From positions 1,675,257 through 1,739,256 of the forward strand of contig JAJEKV010000042.1 in assembly GCA_021234155.1 (NCBI GenBank): a DNA stretch of 64,000 nucleotides. Reading direction: 5' to 3'. Of the stretch, positions 10,794-22,119 are shown one piece after another (the stretch's first letter is position 1; every line of letters begins with the position of its first letter). The position numbers and the translations under genes were made by a program. Below the pieces are notes generated by a model, which made no database searches, was not told the DNA's origin, and was given only the letters and a program-made list of their open reading frames with translations. Origin of the DNA: Isoetes taiwanensis (lineage: Eukaryota; Streptophyta; Lycopodiopsida; Isoetales; Isoetaceae).

Positions 10794-10849
10794 GAACTCG
10801 AGACCTATAGTTGCTTGACCTAATCTATTACCACTAGACTAAACGCCCA
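10794..10849 (-). other. tRNA-like (SINE-like) remnant cut by the LTR insertion
   Basis: On the minus strand TAGTCTAGTGG (10831-10841) fits an RNA polymerase III A box, and GGTCTCGAGTTC (10794-10805) resembles a B box about 25 nt later. The match stops exactly at the LTR end, as if the retroelement had inserted into a tRNA-derived sequence. It is too short to fold as a complete tRNA. Confidence 0.3.
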
Positions 10850-10859
10850 AACAATATTA

Positions 10860-11323
10860 GTGATATTAGTAGCAACAACTATTGTGGCATATACTATGGC
10901 CACACAAACATTGACAAAATTTGTGACACGAAAGGTGCTATTACATTTGATGCTAATAACACCATCTATAATGTCACTAGTTAGAATTGCCGCTAATAAT
11001 GATGCTACATGTGTAACAACAACTAACGCTATAATTGCTGTTAATAACAACACTTATAATGTCACTGATGGCTCTGACATTAACGCTTATGCTATACGTG
11101 TAGCAACTGGTGGCGCAATAATTGACGTTAATAGCAACATCTATAGCGTCATAACAAAATTACTGACACTTTGGGTGACACAAACTGTGACTCCACTGCT
11201 GAGAAAAATTGCGTCACCTATAGCATCACCGACGTATAAATGTCACTAATAATGTCATAATGTATATTTGCCAATATTGTGGTGACGTTTTGGTGACACT
11301 AATTGACCCCTTCTCTTGTAGTG
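10860..11323 (-). mobile_element. CACTA transposon end with subterminal repeats
   Basis: Read on the minus strand the sequence begins CACTACAAGAGAAGGGGTC at 11323, the standard CACTA terminal inverted repeat. It is followed by repeated GTGTCAC/GTGACG motifs typical of subterminal regions. Further inside are degenerate repeats of about 60 bp (TATAATGTCACT, TATAGCGTCA and similar). No transposase and no opposite terminus are present, so this is a truncated end. The long open frame here (10860-11249) is a by-product of the repeat. Confidence 0.75.
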
Positions 11324-12249
11324 TTCGGGGCTTAAAGGTGTTGTGTCTAGATATTTCTTGACAATTATAAAAAGGCCAATGCATAAGTGAAGGTTCATAC
11401 TTGAGCTACACAGCATGGAATAACATTGTGGACCATGCTCCCAAATGTGCTTTGTTTATATAATCATCCCTTTTACCATGAAAACAATCGTGGTCTGATG
11501 CAATGAAGTTTAGAGCTCCCACATAGTGATCTTGACTCCTTCCTTTCAGATTTATCTATACTTTGGGGTTCAATATGCCAAAAGAACCTGCAATATAAAA
11601 TAGATTCAAGCAACTTCAAATCTAAGAAAAACTTAAGAAAAATCAGAATTTACCTTCTTATATGAGGGATTCCAGGCATCGAGAGATGTCGGATGGGCAT
11701 ATTTGCCCATTATTCCTTGATCCAGACCGTACATTATTTAATTTAAATGTGTTGGACCCAATGGTTTGTGTTAATTAATGTTAATGGTAGTTATGTGTTG
11801 GTTGTTATACTAAAAAAAAATATGGGCCCTTCAGGCCCTAACAAAAGCAAACATAGGTAAACTTTAAGGACCTATATATTAATTACTAAGAAGCTTGGAT
11901 ATTCTAGTTGAACACATGTATAAGAGGGCATGGTTCATGCTAGAACATGGATTAGTTCCAAGAGGAACATGCAATTTGTCCAGATATAAAGATAGCAAGA
12001 ATATATTTAACGTTGAGCTATGAGACGAAATATTGGTAACATATCTTTTGAAAAGCCTCCAAATGCTCTCTATAGTCGCACCTGGATCTGTTTGAAAACT
12101 CCTATGATCTTCTTTCCAAAAGCATGAAATGATTTGTGCCTTCCCAATGTGCAAATACATGACCTTCACTTTCTAATGTCCATGCATATATGCTCAATGT
12201 TGGCTAATGTTGCTCCTAGCATTGTATATTGTAAAATGTAAAATAGATG
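11324..12249. other. no feature recognised
   Basis: This is AT-rich sequence with short scattered open frames. Nothing can be supported. Confidence 0.5.
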
Positions 12250-12719
12250 CTATATTTGATATTTTTGGGGGATTTTCGCCCATTGCGTTAACTTCTTCTC
12301 CAGCACACCTGCTAGAAGTTTTGCGAGTAACAGGCTGACCATGATCATACGGTAGTTGGTGGAGTCATCCCTGCTTCCCGTCTTATGAATAGGGGTGACC
12401 TTGCTAACCATCCATTCCTGCGGGAGGCCCTCTCTGATGGCCTGATTGATTATCCCTGTCAAAGGCCCGAGTAAAGCTGGCCCACCCCATTTCAATAGCT
12501 CGGCCTGAAGTCCCTGCAAGTTCTTTGCTTTACCATTAGCAAGATGCCTAAGACCCTGGTGGATGTCCTCCTCTGAAAGCTGTAGTGTTTCTCCTAGCTG
12601 ATCTGGTACGTCAGCGATTGCTCCTGGGGGGTCATACAACTCCTCCAACCGCTGTCTCCACTGGTCTGAGGTAACATTGCCAAGTGGTTGATGCCTCTTA
12701 TACAGCACTCTATGCCAAA
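12250..12719 (-). pseudogene. LINE fragment, start of reverse transcriptase
   Basis: On the minus strand the frame reads FWHRVLYKRHQPLGN, then a helical linker, then GLQAELLKWGGPALLGPLT, SKVTPIHKTGSRDD and NYRMIMVSLLLAKLLAGVLE, the N-terminal blocks of non-LTR (L1-type) reverse transcriptase. It is cut after about 145 residues, before the catalytic motif. Its 5' side stops exactly at 12719, the edge of the large inverted-repeat element. The missing upstream part continues at 38543 on the same strand. Confidence 0.88.
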
Positions 12720-12744
12720 AAGCATAATTTCATTAATTGTGGAC
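12720..12744 (+). repeat. left terminal inverted repeat of the large element
   Basis: It is paired with 38515-38539 (two mismatches in 25) and flanked outside by CAAA at 12716-12719. Confidence 0.8.
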
Positions 12745-12994
12745 TTTGCCTAAGTCCATATGACTCCCAAATGGACCCGATTTTTTAGAATATAAGGGTT
12801 TTATTTGGTGGAATGATGCAAAATTTCGAAATGCGTGCAGGTAGGTGAGTTGGCATGCCTTTTATCTACTATGCCAAAGAAGTGGCATCCGAGTTTGTTT
12901 GCCGCCCAAGCGCCTTTACTGGACGTGGTCTCTTGCCGCACCAACCGGCATTCGCAAATCTGCACAGTTTATATTCATAGTCGGGACAGTCAGA

Positions 12995-13498
12995 ATGGTC
13001 CGAACTAGGCGCAGCGACGGATTCACAATGAGCGAAATGCAGTGCCATATCTTCCAGCCAATATTAGCTCATGCGAATCAGCTTCAGCTTGAGGTGCAGA
13101 ACGAGATAAACGAAAATGGCACAGAAGAAATGAGACACCAACTGATGAAGCTCCTTCGTCGTGGAGAGTTGATGAAGGATGGTGATGAGACGGATCACCT
13201 CAGCAGGGTAGAGCTGGAAGGCTGTTTGATTTCCTTGAAAGGCCATATTTACAGGGCAGAAGCTCTGAAGAGGTTGCTGAAAATGGACGACGTTTGGCTG
13301 CACAACACGTTCCGGTCCATATTTAAGAAGCTTTACAAGAAGGAAAAAAGGGAGCGTGTGGGTTTGGTAACCAAACTCATCCTCAGCACTCCCTATCCAA
13401 TGGGAGAATTGGATGACTGGGTGGATCTGTATAGCAGACAAGCCATAACAGAGTTCGATCTGGGGGATCTAATTGCGGTGGAACTGGATATTGACTGA
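12995..13498 (+). CDS. small unknown protein, 167 aa
   Basis: ATG at 12995 (MVRTRRSDGFTMSEM) is chosen because the open frame upstream starts only at a non-homologous ATG (12845), and a TATA-like TTTATATTC lies about 25 nt before the chosen start. The protein is helical and charged: a leucine-rich helix (about 20-50), a K/R-rich stretch KKLYKKEKRERVG (about 110-122) and an acidic C-terminus (ELDDWVDLYS, VELDID). No catalytic motif is recognised. It is the first gene inside the left end of the large element, and the palindrome array at 13.7 kb lies just downstream. Function unknown. Confidence 0.6.
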   Translation: MVRTRRSDGFTMSEMQCHIFQPILAHANQLQLEVQNEINENGTEEMRHQLMKLLRRGELMKDGDETDHLSRVELEGCLISLKGHIYRAEALKRLLKMDDVWLHNTFRSIFKKLYKKEKRERVGLVTKLILSTPYPMGELDDWVDLYSRQAITEFDLGDLIAVELDID

Positions 13499-13691
13499 AA
13501 CGTCCATGTTTAATATTATCTATTACTATCTATTATCTTTCTATTCAACTATCTCTTTCGAGGCATGATGTTTAGTTGAAATTATTATCTATGTAATCCA
13601 TCCATGTACTCCATTCCTATATGAATAGAATGGTTCTTGTCTACATTGAGAACAGCCCATGACGTGCAATTTTTGAATAGTAATATCTTGT

Positions 13692-13797
13692 TTCCTTCCA
13701 GAGGAAATTGGGCGCCCGCCGATTTTCCTTCCAGAGGAAATTGGGCGCCCGCCCACTTTCCTTCCAGAGGAAATTGGGCGCCCGCCCACTTTCCTTC
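13692..13797 (+). repeat. three tandem 33-bp units carrying the palindrome
   Basis: The unit CCTTCCAGAGGAAATTGGGC plus GCCCGCCCACTTT repeats at 33-bp spacing three times. Each holds the interrupted palindrome found throughout the large element. It lies just downstream of the gene ending at 13498. Confidence 0.8.
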
Positions 13798-16700
13798 ATG
13801 TAGGCAAAAGGAAAACGAGAAAACGTAGATCATAACCGAAGATAAGAACTGAAAGATTACAACTGAATCATGCACAACACAGTTACATCATCGTATCATA
13901 TAAAGTTATGAAATACATGAGTCACAGATTGTAATTATTGGTGATTCTATTAATCTCAAAAGCCTCGCGCATGATAAATAATGTATCTATGGAACTACTT
14001 TTTTTGTGTCAAGACCAACAGGTTGAAATAACATAAATAAGCTAAAAGGCCATGCATTAAAGGTGGAGTCATCTACTTGGGAATCAACTATAGGGGAATC
14101 TAGGTCAATAAAACCATACAAGTTGAAGACGTCGCCACCGAGGTTTTTTTTTTTTTTTTTTTTCTTTTTTTTTTTTTTCAAACATCTCTCAACATAGACT
14201 TTAATTTTAGAACTTATTAAGTTCGTATTGAAATATGCAAACTTTTGTAGGCAAATTTCTAATAGTCAAACAGTTCTGGAATTTTGTATGCTCATCTTAT
14301 TTTATCCGTAGCAAGGATGAAATCTATTTGCTTTAGTGCATATCTGTGATTGCCTATGGTTGCATGCCAATTATCTTGCCTTGGCCACTGGTTGGGAACA
14401 ATGGCAACACAAATTTGATCAAAGAAGCATGTGTCCATGTGGTAGCCATGTGATGAGACATCAGTGCACTGGTCATGGCCTATAGTCTACCTCCACATAT
14501 AAATACTTGAGCAACCCTTGCTAAATTTGAAAAATATCCTTGTCATGTTTCTCAACTATCTATCATTTCATGCACTGCATTGACAAGGTTGTTGTTAAAG
14601 TGTTGAAATGCCGTGACAAATAAAAAAAACCACAGTCATTTGGCATTAACATGGTTTGCAATAATAGTAATGGACAGTTTCTGTGTGATAGGCCAACTTC
14701 TGCATAGCAGACTATCCACTCAAATAACATAATCTGCTCACATCTATCTTCTTTTCCCAACTGCATGCTGAGGTTAGCTACATTTCTGCAAGGTTGCATC
14801 TTAACAAATGAGGCTATACCCCATCAAGATACAAAAACTTTGTGCAAATCATAGCCATGTATGTCTCCGAACCATATGTCCTGCAGCAGAAAAATGTAGA
14901 GATCAATCGCAAAATATGATGGCCAACCACGTATTATCTTCAATCTACTAAGAGGAAGGCTAAAATTTATAGCACCATAAACCGCATTTACGTAAAAACG
15001 TAAATAGACGGGGTAGCTTCGCTGCAATTAAAGTCTTCTCTTAATTTAAAAAGATGTTTCAGATCTATATGTTAATTTACAACATGCAATAGCCATTGCT
15101 TCCTGCATTTTTTAGTCTCCCATTGTACATACCAAACCTGAGAATTTTTTAGTCTTTTCATTGTTTCTGTTTTCAGCTACATATATGTTGGAGCTGCATA
15201 TTCCATGGCCAGAAAGTTGATAAATAAGACTGCCTACCTATATCTAGAATGTCAGCATAATAACTTCCTTATTGTATGTAAGTAACTTCTCGATGTAGCA
15301 ACGATAATGTATGTTGAAACCAGAACTGACGCTGATGCACATGATTGGAGCGGAGGAAGGCAAGTTCTATGGCTCATGCTCATTCAATCAATGACCAACT
15401 TTTATACTGCAACTAACAATTTTTCCTCATTATGATAGTGTTTTAGATAACATCTCAAGTACAATTGTGGCTATTTCGACTGCAGAAGGTAAGGAAGGAA
15501 GTTCAGATTATTACTTTCCAAAAAATAGAATGGGATTTGATAGCTCTACTCTACTATGTGCTAAAAATACATAGAAAGGAAATAGAGTACAAATGGCAGT
15601 TTACAGAATTCTTCTAGGATTCATCCAACACCGTAATTATATCCATCAGTCTTTTTAATGGATTCCCTCGTATTGTATTACATGTCTCTCAGTTGGTTTG
15701 TCCCTTCATATTCATTAATTTTCCAAGTTATTATACATATTGGTTTTGCACATATCTTTCCCCAGCTCCTTCATATTACCGGTGTATATGGTTCTCTTCA
15801 GGACCTCACCTATGAATATGACTAATATTTGCCAAACGCCAACCAAGGCTTTATTCAATATAACAGCTGAAATATAGCTTAAATGCAATGGTCTAGTAAG
15901 GAATTTGTTAAAGACATATCAGCTACGGACAACCGATTCAATGGGTCCTGTTGGTCCTCTCACCGACTCCATTCTGGGAATGAGCATATGGAATTATTAG
16001 TTGCCCGCGAGTACCCTGAGCATCAGTAAACTCTGGAAATAGGACATGTATTCAGGACCCTGGAATGCTTTATTAACAAAGATTAAAGTCCCAAATGCTT
16101 CGTTTCTTGATCTACGTGACTCACCTGTCAAAGTTGAATCAACACGCACAAGAGATTTAGATGCAATGATGTGCTGATTCAGGAAAGGGAAGTCTGACTT
16201 CAAGGAGGAGGAGGATGAAAAATAATTTAATTCAAATGACCATATCAAAGCCACCATAAGGGTTCAGTTATTTGGTGCTTAACAGGCTGCTTTCCTGGCC
16301 TGCAGCACCGTCTATGAAGTTAAATCATTTCTCCATTTAAAATTTGGTGACCTTTGATGTAGCAAAGGACATTCTATGTGCATACACAATTCTGTGTGTA
16401 TATGCCTGGAAAAGCTGGCCAGTTTAGATGCAATTTCATCTCTTTCATATTACAAAGATGTTGCTCCCTAGGATTATTCTTCCAAACCAGTTTTCAGGTA
16501 ATGTAAGGGGATGAGGGTTGATATGTTTGTTAGAATCCCATTTCAGATGTCATAGTATTACCATTATCCTGATATCCCCTTTCCGACCCGCTTTCCTGCA
16601 GCATAACCACTTTATTATAGCGTCGCCCTCTTTTAACAATAAAGATATTTTCTACATACATGAAGGAGCCAAGAGCTGCTTTGCCAAATCTTCACGTCTA

Positions 16701-16884
16701 AGAGGTTTGTTCCTAATAGGCACTTGTTCCTAATAAGGCATTTGCTGCTTGATTCAGATACAATGCATGTTGCTTGCAGATGCGTTTCATGCAGTAGGAA
16801 GAGCAATTAATGTGAAAGAGAAATACAATGAAAAATGATAATCTGCATATTCAGTGCAGGGTTGTGCCATTTTTCTGCACAGGA
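13798..16884. other. long stretch without a supported gene
   Basis: A poly-T run at 14144-14178 (a poly-A tail if read on the minus strand) suggests a retroposed sequence to its right, but its source is not recognised. The rest is AT-rich with short open frames. The interrupted palindromes common elsewhere in the element are absent from here to 19.1 kb, so this part may be captured host sequence. Confidence 0.45.
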
Positions 16885-17390
16885 GGAAATCTGCAAGTCC
16901 TCATCTTATATGGCAACCAGCTTGCTGCTTCTATTTCTGACAATATGGGATCTGTCAATGCTTGGTAAGAATCACAAAATGCATTAATAAACTTACAAGG
17001 GGCGTAAAGGGCTCCGTATCTTCAAAGCATTAGAATGCTTAAGCTTATCGGTAACAATCTAAATGGCAGCATTGAAGGGGATCTTAATGCCCTCAACTTG
17101 AAATTTTTAGATTTCTTCAAGAACCAGATTCGTGTTACTCTTTCTGATCAAGTCGACAATCTAACCGCTTTGCAGAAGCTAGAAGCTGTGCATTTTGGAC
17201 AACTGGCTCGCTTAACCTATTCTTTGAGGCATTGCAAATTTGCACCTTAATGCAATCCCTCCTGAGATTGGAAAATGTGAAAGGCTTGCTACCATCATTT
17301 GAGTAGGAATCATCTCTCACTTGAGAAATACCTCCTGAGCTTTCTAATTAAGCTGCAGTTCCTAGACGTGCTAAACCATTTTAGGAAGTT
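16885..17390 (+). pseudogene. LRR receptor-kinase ectodomain remnant
   Basis: Successive leucine-rich repeats can be read with breaks: NLQVLILYGNQLAASISDNM (about 16887-16950), MLKLIGNNLNGSIEGDL (17035-17085), LKFLDFFKNQI, and PPEIGKCERLATII (about 17260-17310). These match the LxxLxLxxNxLxGxIPxxL pattern of plant LRR-RLKs. Stops, an intervening non-coding stretch and the absence of a kinase domain show a dead fragment. It lies inside the large transposon and is probably captured host DNA. Confidence 0.65.
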
Positions 17391-17499
17391 CTTAAGCAAA
17401 ATATGGCAATGAAGATAATGTGGCCTAGCCATATACAAATATTAGCTGGTTAGCATCCTAAATATTACTATTGAAGTAGAACTTAAGCGAAAGAATACA

Positions 17500-18040
17500 G
17501 AGCTCATGTCCAATAAGGGACATTCTTATATTTCCATGCTACGAAAAGTAATTTGTACTTACATGTATAAATATCCCTTCAGATTCGGCAGTGGAAATAT
17601 AGAGGAAGCCATTTTCAGCATCAAGCACATAGGATTTGCCATAATTTGAAGAATCTGCAAAAGGCTTCTTCAAAGATGGAGCTTTGGCATGACAGTAAAA
17701 ACAAGACCTTTTCTGGGCCATTTCTTGATGCTGCCATATCTTTGTAGACACGTTGTATTTCTCAGACCAATCTAATTCAAAGAATACATCTCATTCAAAC
17801 TGGAGCTCCTATCCAAAGAGGCATTCTTAGATTGCCATGCTACAAAATGTAGATTGTATTTATAGCTATAGACGTACCTTCAAATTCGGCAATATTTCAA
17901 AAAATCCGCAGAAGGCTTTCTTTGAAGATGGAGCTTCGTTATAAAGCTAAAAACATTGTTGTCCTTCCTCAATGCTGCCGTATCCATGTAGAAGCCTTGC
18001 ATTTCTCATACCAATCCAATTCGTATCACAATATCAATAT
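17500..18040 (-). repeat. diverged tandem duplication of about 260 bp
   Basis: Segments 17500-17770 and about 17805-18040 align along their length (shared GGCATTCTTA/GGACATTCTTA, TGCTAC, CTTCAGATTCGGCA/CTTCAAATTCGGCA, GATGGAGCTT, ATGCTGCC-AT-). The first copy has a minus-strand open frame of 70 codons (17539-17751, MSTKIWQHQEMAQK…), possibly an exon. The gene of origin is not recognised. Confidence 0.5.
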
Positions 18041-18331
18041 GTAATACAGAGGAAGAGGCGTGAATGCAAGAAAACCCTAGAAATGAGGAGCATAACTTTT
18101 TGCGCTCAGATAGCCGCTTTTTACAGCCGACAGAAAAACTGTCGCCAGCACATCCAAAGGACATAATGCAAATTTTTCGAAATGATCAAGCTACATTTTT
18201 TATAGAACAAATGCTGACCACTGCTCCATAGTCTACATAGACATGGCCGTTGACATGAAATCTTTTGGCCCTCTGCCAGAGGAGAAGCAATGCTCGTCCA
18301 AGATTTACCCATGGATGTGGTGCAAAAAGAC

Positions 18332-18661
18332 TCATGCCATGGATAAAATGTTCTCGTCAAATGCCTTTCCCAAAAACATGAAATGGTTTTGCCGGAGTAA
18401 GGCCCAACTGCTCATGGAAAAAAAGAAAACGCATCTCGACCATCTATTCAATCCAATGGCCAAAATTGCGCACAAACTATCATAAAACGCCATTATTATT
18501 ATATATAGATACTCGCCGGGGGAGTCTTTCTTTCGACCAGTAGCTATACCATACAGCCAGGGATCGAGGGAGATCCCTTTCAACTCGCAGGCATGAAGAT
18601 CGTCAAAGGTCATAAGGCAAGTAAGGGTGTCAAGATGGGGCCTCTGAAGATGGCGAGACAT
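18332..18661 (-). CDS. small paralog A of a three-member family
   Basis: The start at 18661 (MSRHLQRPHLDTLTC) aligns with the starts of the two neighbours and follows a TATA-like TATAAATATAG about 40 nt upstream. The family core reads TCLMTFDDLHAC then GISLDPWL, then a hydrophobic strand YIIIMAF. The frame stays open to 18332, longer than its relatives, so the C-terminal 35 residues are doubtful. It is divergent from paralog B with only about 200 bp between the two starts. Function unknown; the two conserved cysteines and DPW suggest a compact fold. Confidence 0.6.
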   Translation of the reverse strand: MSRHLQRPHLDTLTCLMTFDDLHACELKGISLDPWLYGIATGRKKDSPGEYLYIIIMAFYDSLCAILAIGLNRWSRCVFFFSMSSWALLRQNHFMFLGKAFDENILSMA

Positions 18662-18864
18662 GGCAGCGGAATGTGTTGTGCCCTCGAATGCAGCTATATT
18701 TATAGCAATGGAATTATTGATGACCACTGTAGCAGCATTATTGGGTGTATATACGAGTAGTATGTATATCCAATAATCTTTGCGTACAATACCATCAATA
18801 ATTATGGTGGGTATAAATATATCTGAAACCAATTTTGTCCATCAAATTTGGCCTTCGTCTAGCC

Positions 18865-19092
18865 ATGTGGTTTCATTCTGGTCCTGAACGTGATTCCATC
18901 ACCTGCAAGATGAATCACAAAAACTTCAAGCAGTGCCGCGAGCGAGAGATACCCATGGAAGACTGGATGACCACAGTCGCTCTAAATCCTCGCCATTACC
19001 CTGATCCCTTCGATGTTATCATCCATCTGATATGGAATAGAGAGCATCAAATGTACATGACAGAAAAGATCGCTGGGGTGATAAAGTATTAG
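18865..19092 (+). CDS. small paralog B of a three-member family, 75 aa
   Basis: The ATG at 18865 (MWFHSGPERDSITC) is preferred because it gives an N-terminus of the same length as in A and C and lies about 55 nt after TATAAATATAT. The core reads CKMNHKNFKQC, then IPMEDWM, then FDVIIHLIW and HQMYM. The two cysteines 9 residues apart and the E/D-x-W motif match the other two paralogs. It is divergent from A and upstream of C on the same strand. A palindrome pair lies between B and C. Function unknown. Confidence 0.65.
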   Translation: MWFHSGPERDSITCKMNHKNFKQCREREIPMEDWMTTVALNPRHYPDPFDVIIHLIWNREHQMYMTEKIAGVIKY

Positions 19093-19137
19093 TACAACTT
19101 GTCTTCTATATGTGCAACTTGTCCAACATGTCCCGTC

Positions 19138-19230
19138 AAATTGGGCGCCCGCCCACTTTGCACTAGAATGGTTCCCCTTGAATGCGCATAGTGAATGGTA
19201 CGCGAAATTGGGCGGCCACCCAATTTCGCG
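19138..19230 (+). repeat. two interrupted palindromes between paralogs B and C
   Basis: The first (19138-19159) is a near-consensus copy. The second has extended arms CGCGAAATTGGG and CCCAATTTCGCG (19201-19230), a 12-bp perfect inverted repeat. Confidence 0.75.
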
Positions 19231-19342
19231 TGGCTGTACAGGTATACCGTATACGGTCAATACTGGCGCTAGAATGTATGCCAATAATTGACATCAATAA
19301 TTTTTCACCACTATAAAAGCAGCTCCACTGCATTCATCTCTC

Positions 19343-19585
19343 ATGGCTTCCTTGCCGGATCGTCCGGAGAACATCCGATCCTTCAAGTGCTACTTGAGCT
19401 ACAACGATATTAACCAGTGCTATATGAATGGTGTTAGTCTTGATCCATGGCTCCAGTCCAAAGCAGATGGACCTGCGAGTGCTTGCAGGAAGCTCATTCG
19501 TGTTGTGGTCCACCTGTATTGGCTTCCTGATCAGCAGATCTTTGAGTTGAATGGCATCGCCTTGGCAGGCGTTGACGACGAGTGA
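19343..19585 (+). CDS. small paralog C of a three-member family, 80 aa
   Basis: ATG at 19343 follows a TATA box CTATAAAAG (19311-19319) by about 24 nt, a normal plant core promoter with a short leader. The protein reads MASLPDRPENIRSFKC, then YLSYNDINQC, GVSLDPWL, IRVVVHLYW and QQIFELNGIAL, aligning along its whole length with A and B. It is an intact frame with an acidic end (VDDE). No known domain is recognised. Its neighbours are paralog B upstream and the 3' end of the minus-strand methyltransferase-like gene downstream (convergent), with two palindromes in between. Confidence 0.7.
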   Translation: MASLPDRPENIRSFKCYLSYNDINQCYMNGVSLDPWLQSKADGPASACRKLIRVVVHLYWLPDQQIFELNGIALAGVDDE

Positions 19586-19771
19586 ATCGTTGTAGACTCG
19601 GATATAATAATGTACCTGACAAGGATATAATAATGTTGTAAGGATGTAATAAGCATAGTCAATATTATATAATGTAACGTACCTGAGTAATTCCTGAGGG
19701 TCTGCTCTTTCATCTCCACTGTTTCTGCACCTCCACTTCACTTCATGTTTGATGACGTTTACTCTGCTAGT

Positions 19772-19906
19772 AAATTGGGCGCACGCCCAATTTGTGGCCG
19801 AGGATAGCGAAGGTCTCAAGTTAACAGCAACAAGATTGGTCGTGAAATAAATTAAATTAAAGGTTTTAGTTTCTACGGGTAACCAAATTGGGCGCCCGCC
19901 CAATTT
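19772..19906 (+). repeat. two interrupted palindromes between convergent genes
   Basis: Copies at 19772-19793 and 19885-19906 have arms AAATTGGGCG and CGCCCAATTT. They lie between the 3' ends of paralog C and the minus-strand gene. Confidence 0.8.
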
Positions 19907-20940
19907 AGTTAGCAAAGTAAACTAGAGAATTTTAAGAGAAGGAAATGAGTGCAACGTTATCATTTCTGAAAAAGAAGTAATTACAAATGTTCATAACATA
20001 TTTCAAATATTTTGAAATCATAAATCGCTCATTCGTCTGGAGGCACCTCTTCTGAATGATCCTTGCTGGGTTCTTCATGCTGGGGCGGAGGTTGTTGTGC
20101 TGCCACTTTGATCTTTTCCATTCTTTGCCTAAAATCTTCGGCCCCCAGTTCCTCATTCTCCTCATCTGCACCCTGATTGTCTTCTGTGTTCGCGACCTCT
20201 TCCTCTACATCTTGACTGTTCAATGTGTTGGGGACCACATCCTCTCCATCCTGATTGTCCCCTTCCTGTGTTTCCATGACAACGACAGACTCAAGATCCC
20301 TAGCAACCTCTTCCTCGAACTTTGAGGTCGCCTCAATCATGTCCTGAGTATTCACCAGTGCCGTCCCTGCCAGTGCGTTGATGTTCTCTTTTCTTCTCCT
20401 AAATAGTTCCAAATCCTGAGAGCCAAGGCCGCTGCCTTTTTGAGCTCTACTTGAATGGAGCTCTTGTCCTGTCTGAGAATGGATTGCACTTCGTTTATGG
20501 TTGTAGAGGAGAACGGACAAGGTGTCTCGGGAGCAGGAAGCTGAGGCTGAGGAACATTTTTGGAAGTAGAGGCCTTCTTCTTTCCCTCTTTGATCTTTTC
20601 TAGTTCCCGAGCTCTTGATTTTTTCTCGTCTAACATGACATCGAGTTGCTCGAATATCTGTACAAGCTTAATTTCCAGCTTCTCGTCTGTCTCAAAAGAC
20701 AATGTTTTATAGCCCTCGCACACTGCAGCTCGGTTAAAAGCACCACCGGAAAAGAAGTCGAGAACAAGGCAACCTTCCAACATCAACTGTGACTAGATAG
20801 GTGCACGCCCTACTTTCCAACCGATTCTCGCACGAGTACTCCCTCCCCACTGGGCCGCACCCTTTGTCGCACCAAGGACGACATCTGACCAATAAGTCTG
20901 CGGGGAAAACAAATGTTAGAAACATTCATAGTCAACAACA

Positions 20941-20962
20941 AAATTGGGCGGGCGCCCAATTT
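20941..20962 (+). repeat. interrupted palindrome in an intron
   Basis: It has GG-spacer orientation and lies inside the 20898-20973 intron of the methyltransferase-like gene. Confidence 0.8.
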
Positions 20963-22119
20963 AAAATGCATACCTGCTGTACACTCATGATCAGGCAAAT
21001 TCTTTTCGATGTCCTGTTTTTCTCGTAAATGCTTGGGAAACTTAGCATATTGCTTTGGATGGTCGGAATTGGCGAAGCAAATATTTATTTCTGTCACGGA
21101 TGGCGAGCCAGCTGCGTCTCGGCAACATACATTAGCGGGACAAGACATTGCAACTCTCGAACTCTAGAGGTAGAAGAAGCGGTTCTTGCCGGGGTCTGGT
21201 AGGAACCAACCCAAACACTACCGCCACCGTCTATTGTCTTCATGGCGGATAGGCACTCATTGAGGCGGTCCGGGGTAATAAATATAGCTATCCAAGTAAA
21301 AGTCCGCCGGTCCACATCATCGGCCGAAATGGGTCAAGGAATTTTTCATAATCTTCCTTTGGCCATTTCTTTGTATATCCTCAAGTCGCATCCAATGAAG
21401 CGGCGTAAGTGTTTACCACGTCCACGCACAAACCTCGCAGACTAACGTGGAAACACTTGAACGGTTTGCCACCCTCCTCAACTGGCCCAAGAAGATATTC
21501 GTCTACTTTGCTGTAGAGGGACTCCGGAAAGCTTTCCTTCTCCATCTCTTTTGCGCCCTTACGCCCATCCAATCGACATCTGGCGGGCGAACATAAGCAT
21601 GAGATTCAGCTCTGTGAATATGGGATGAGCTTGCCTCAAGGCAGCCATGTCTTGAAAAGGAAGTTTCTTCACTTCCTTCATGTATCTGACAAGGGCCCGC
21701 TCCATTGTTCCAATCTTCTTCAGCTCTAAGGCTCTGACTTTCATGGTACGTCTCCTAGTATAATCCTTGCTTCCCTTCAGGAATGTGGTGCCATCCTTGA
21801 TCTCCTTCAGCAGCCTTTGCAGATCTAGAGGATGCATGGACTTTAATGGGCGACAGGAATTGTTGGTGAAAAGTCTAAGCCTATCTTTCACTTCAATTCT
21901 TTCTCCCTTCTCGTCCTTCAACCGGTCTTCGTAGAATAACTGGGCTACTTCGGTGCACATTGACCACGATTCGTTATCAAGATATACAAAGTAGTCGTAG
22001 TCACGCATAGTTGACTTTTTAATCGTTTGCAGCGCTATAGCTTTCCAATCCTGCATGACACAGAAGGCATTAGATAAGGCCCATACAAATCATCTTAATT
22101 TGCTTGCATTAGCAGTCCC

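Noticed and set aside
10860-11249. 129-codon open frame rich in N, T, V and I
   Set aside because: It is a read-through of degenerate 60-bp subterminal repeats of the CACTA end; composition and repetition explain it.
13585-13875. open frames with repeated GGRPISSGRK / NWAPAHFPSRG
   Set aside because: They are translations of the palindrome-bearing 33-bp repeats in different frames, not proteins. The same holds for LGGRPI/NWAPAQF frames elsewhere.
14144-14178. poly-T run as proof of a processed pseudogene
   Set aside because: No recognisable coding or LINE/SINE body adjoins it, so only a poly-A-like tract is stated.
18243-18485. 80-codon plus-strand frame
   Set aside because: Antisense to the tail of paralog A, without similarity to its neighbours or a promoter; kept out of the gene list.
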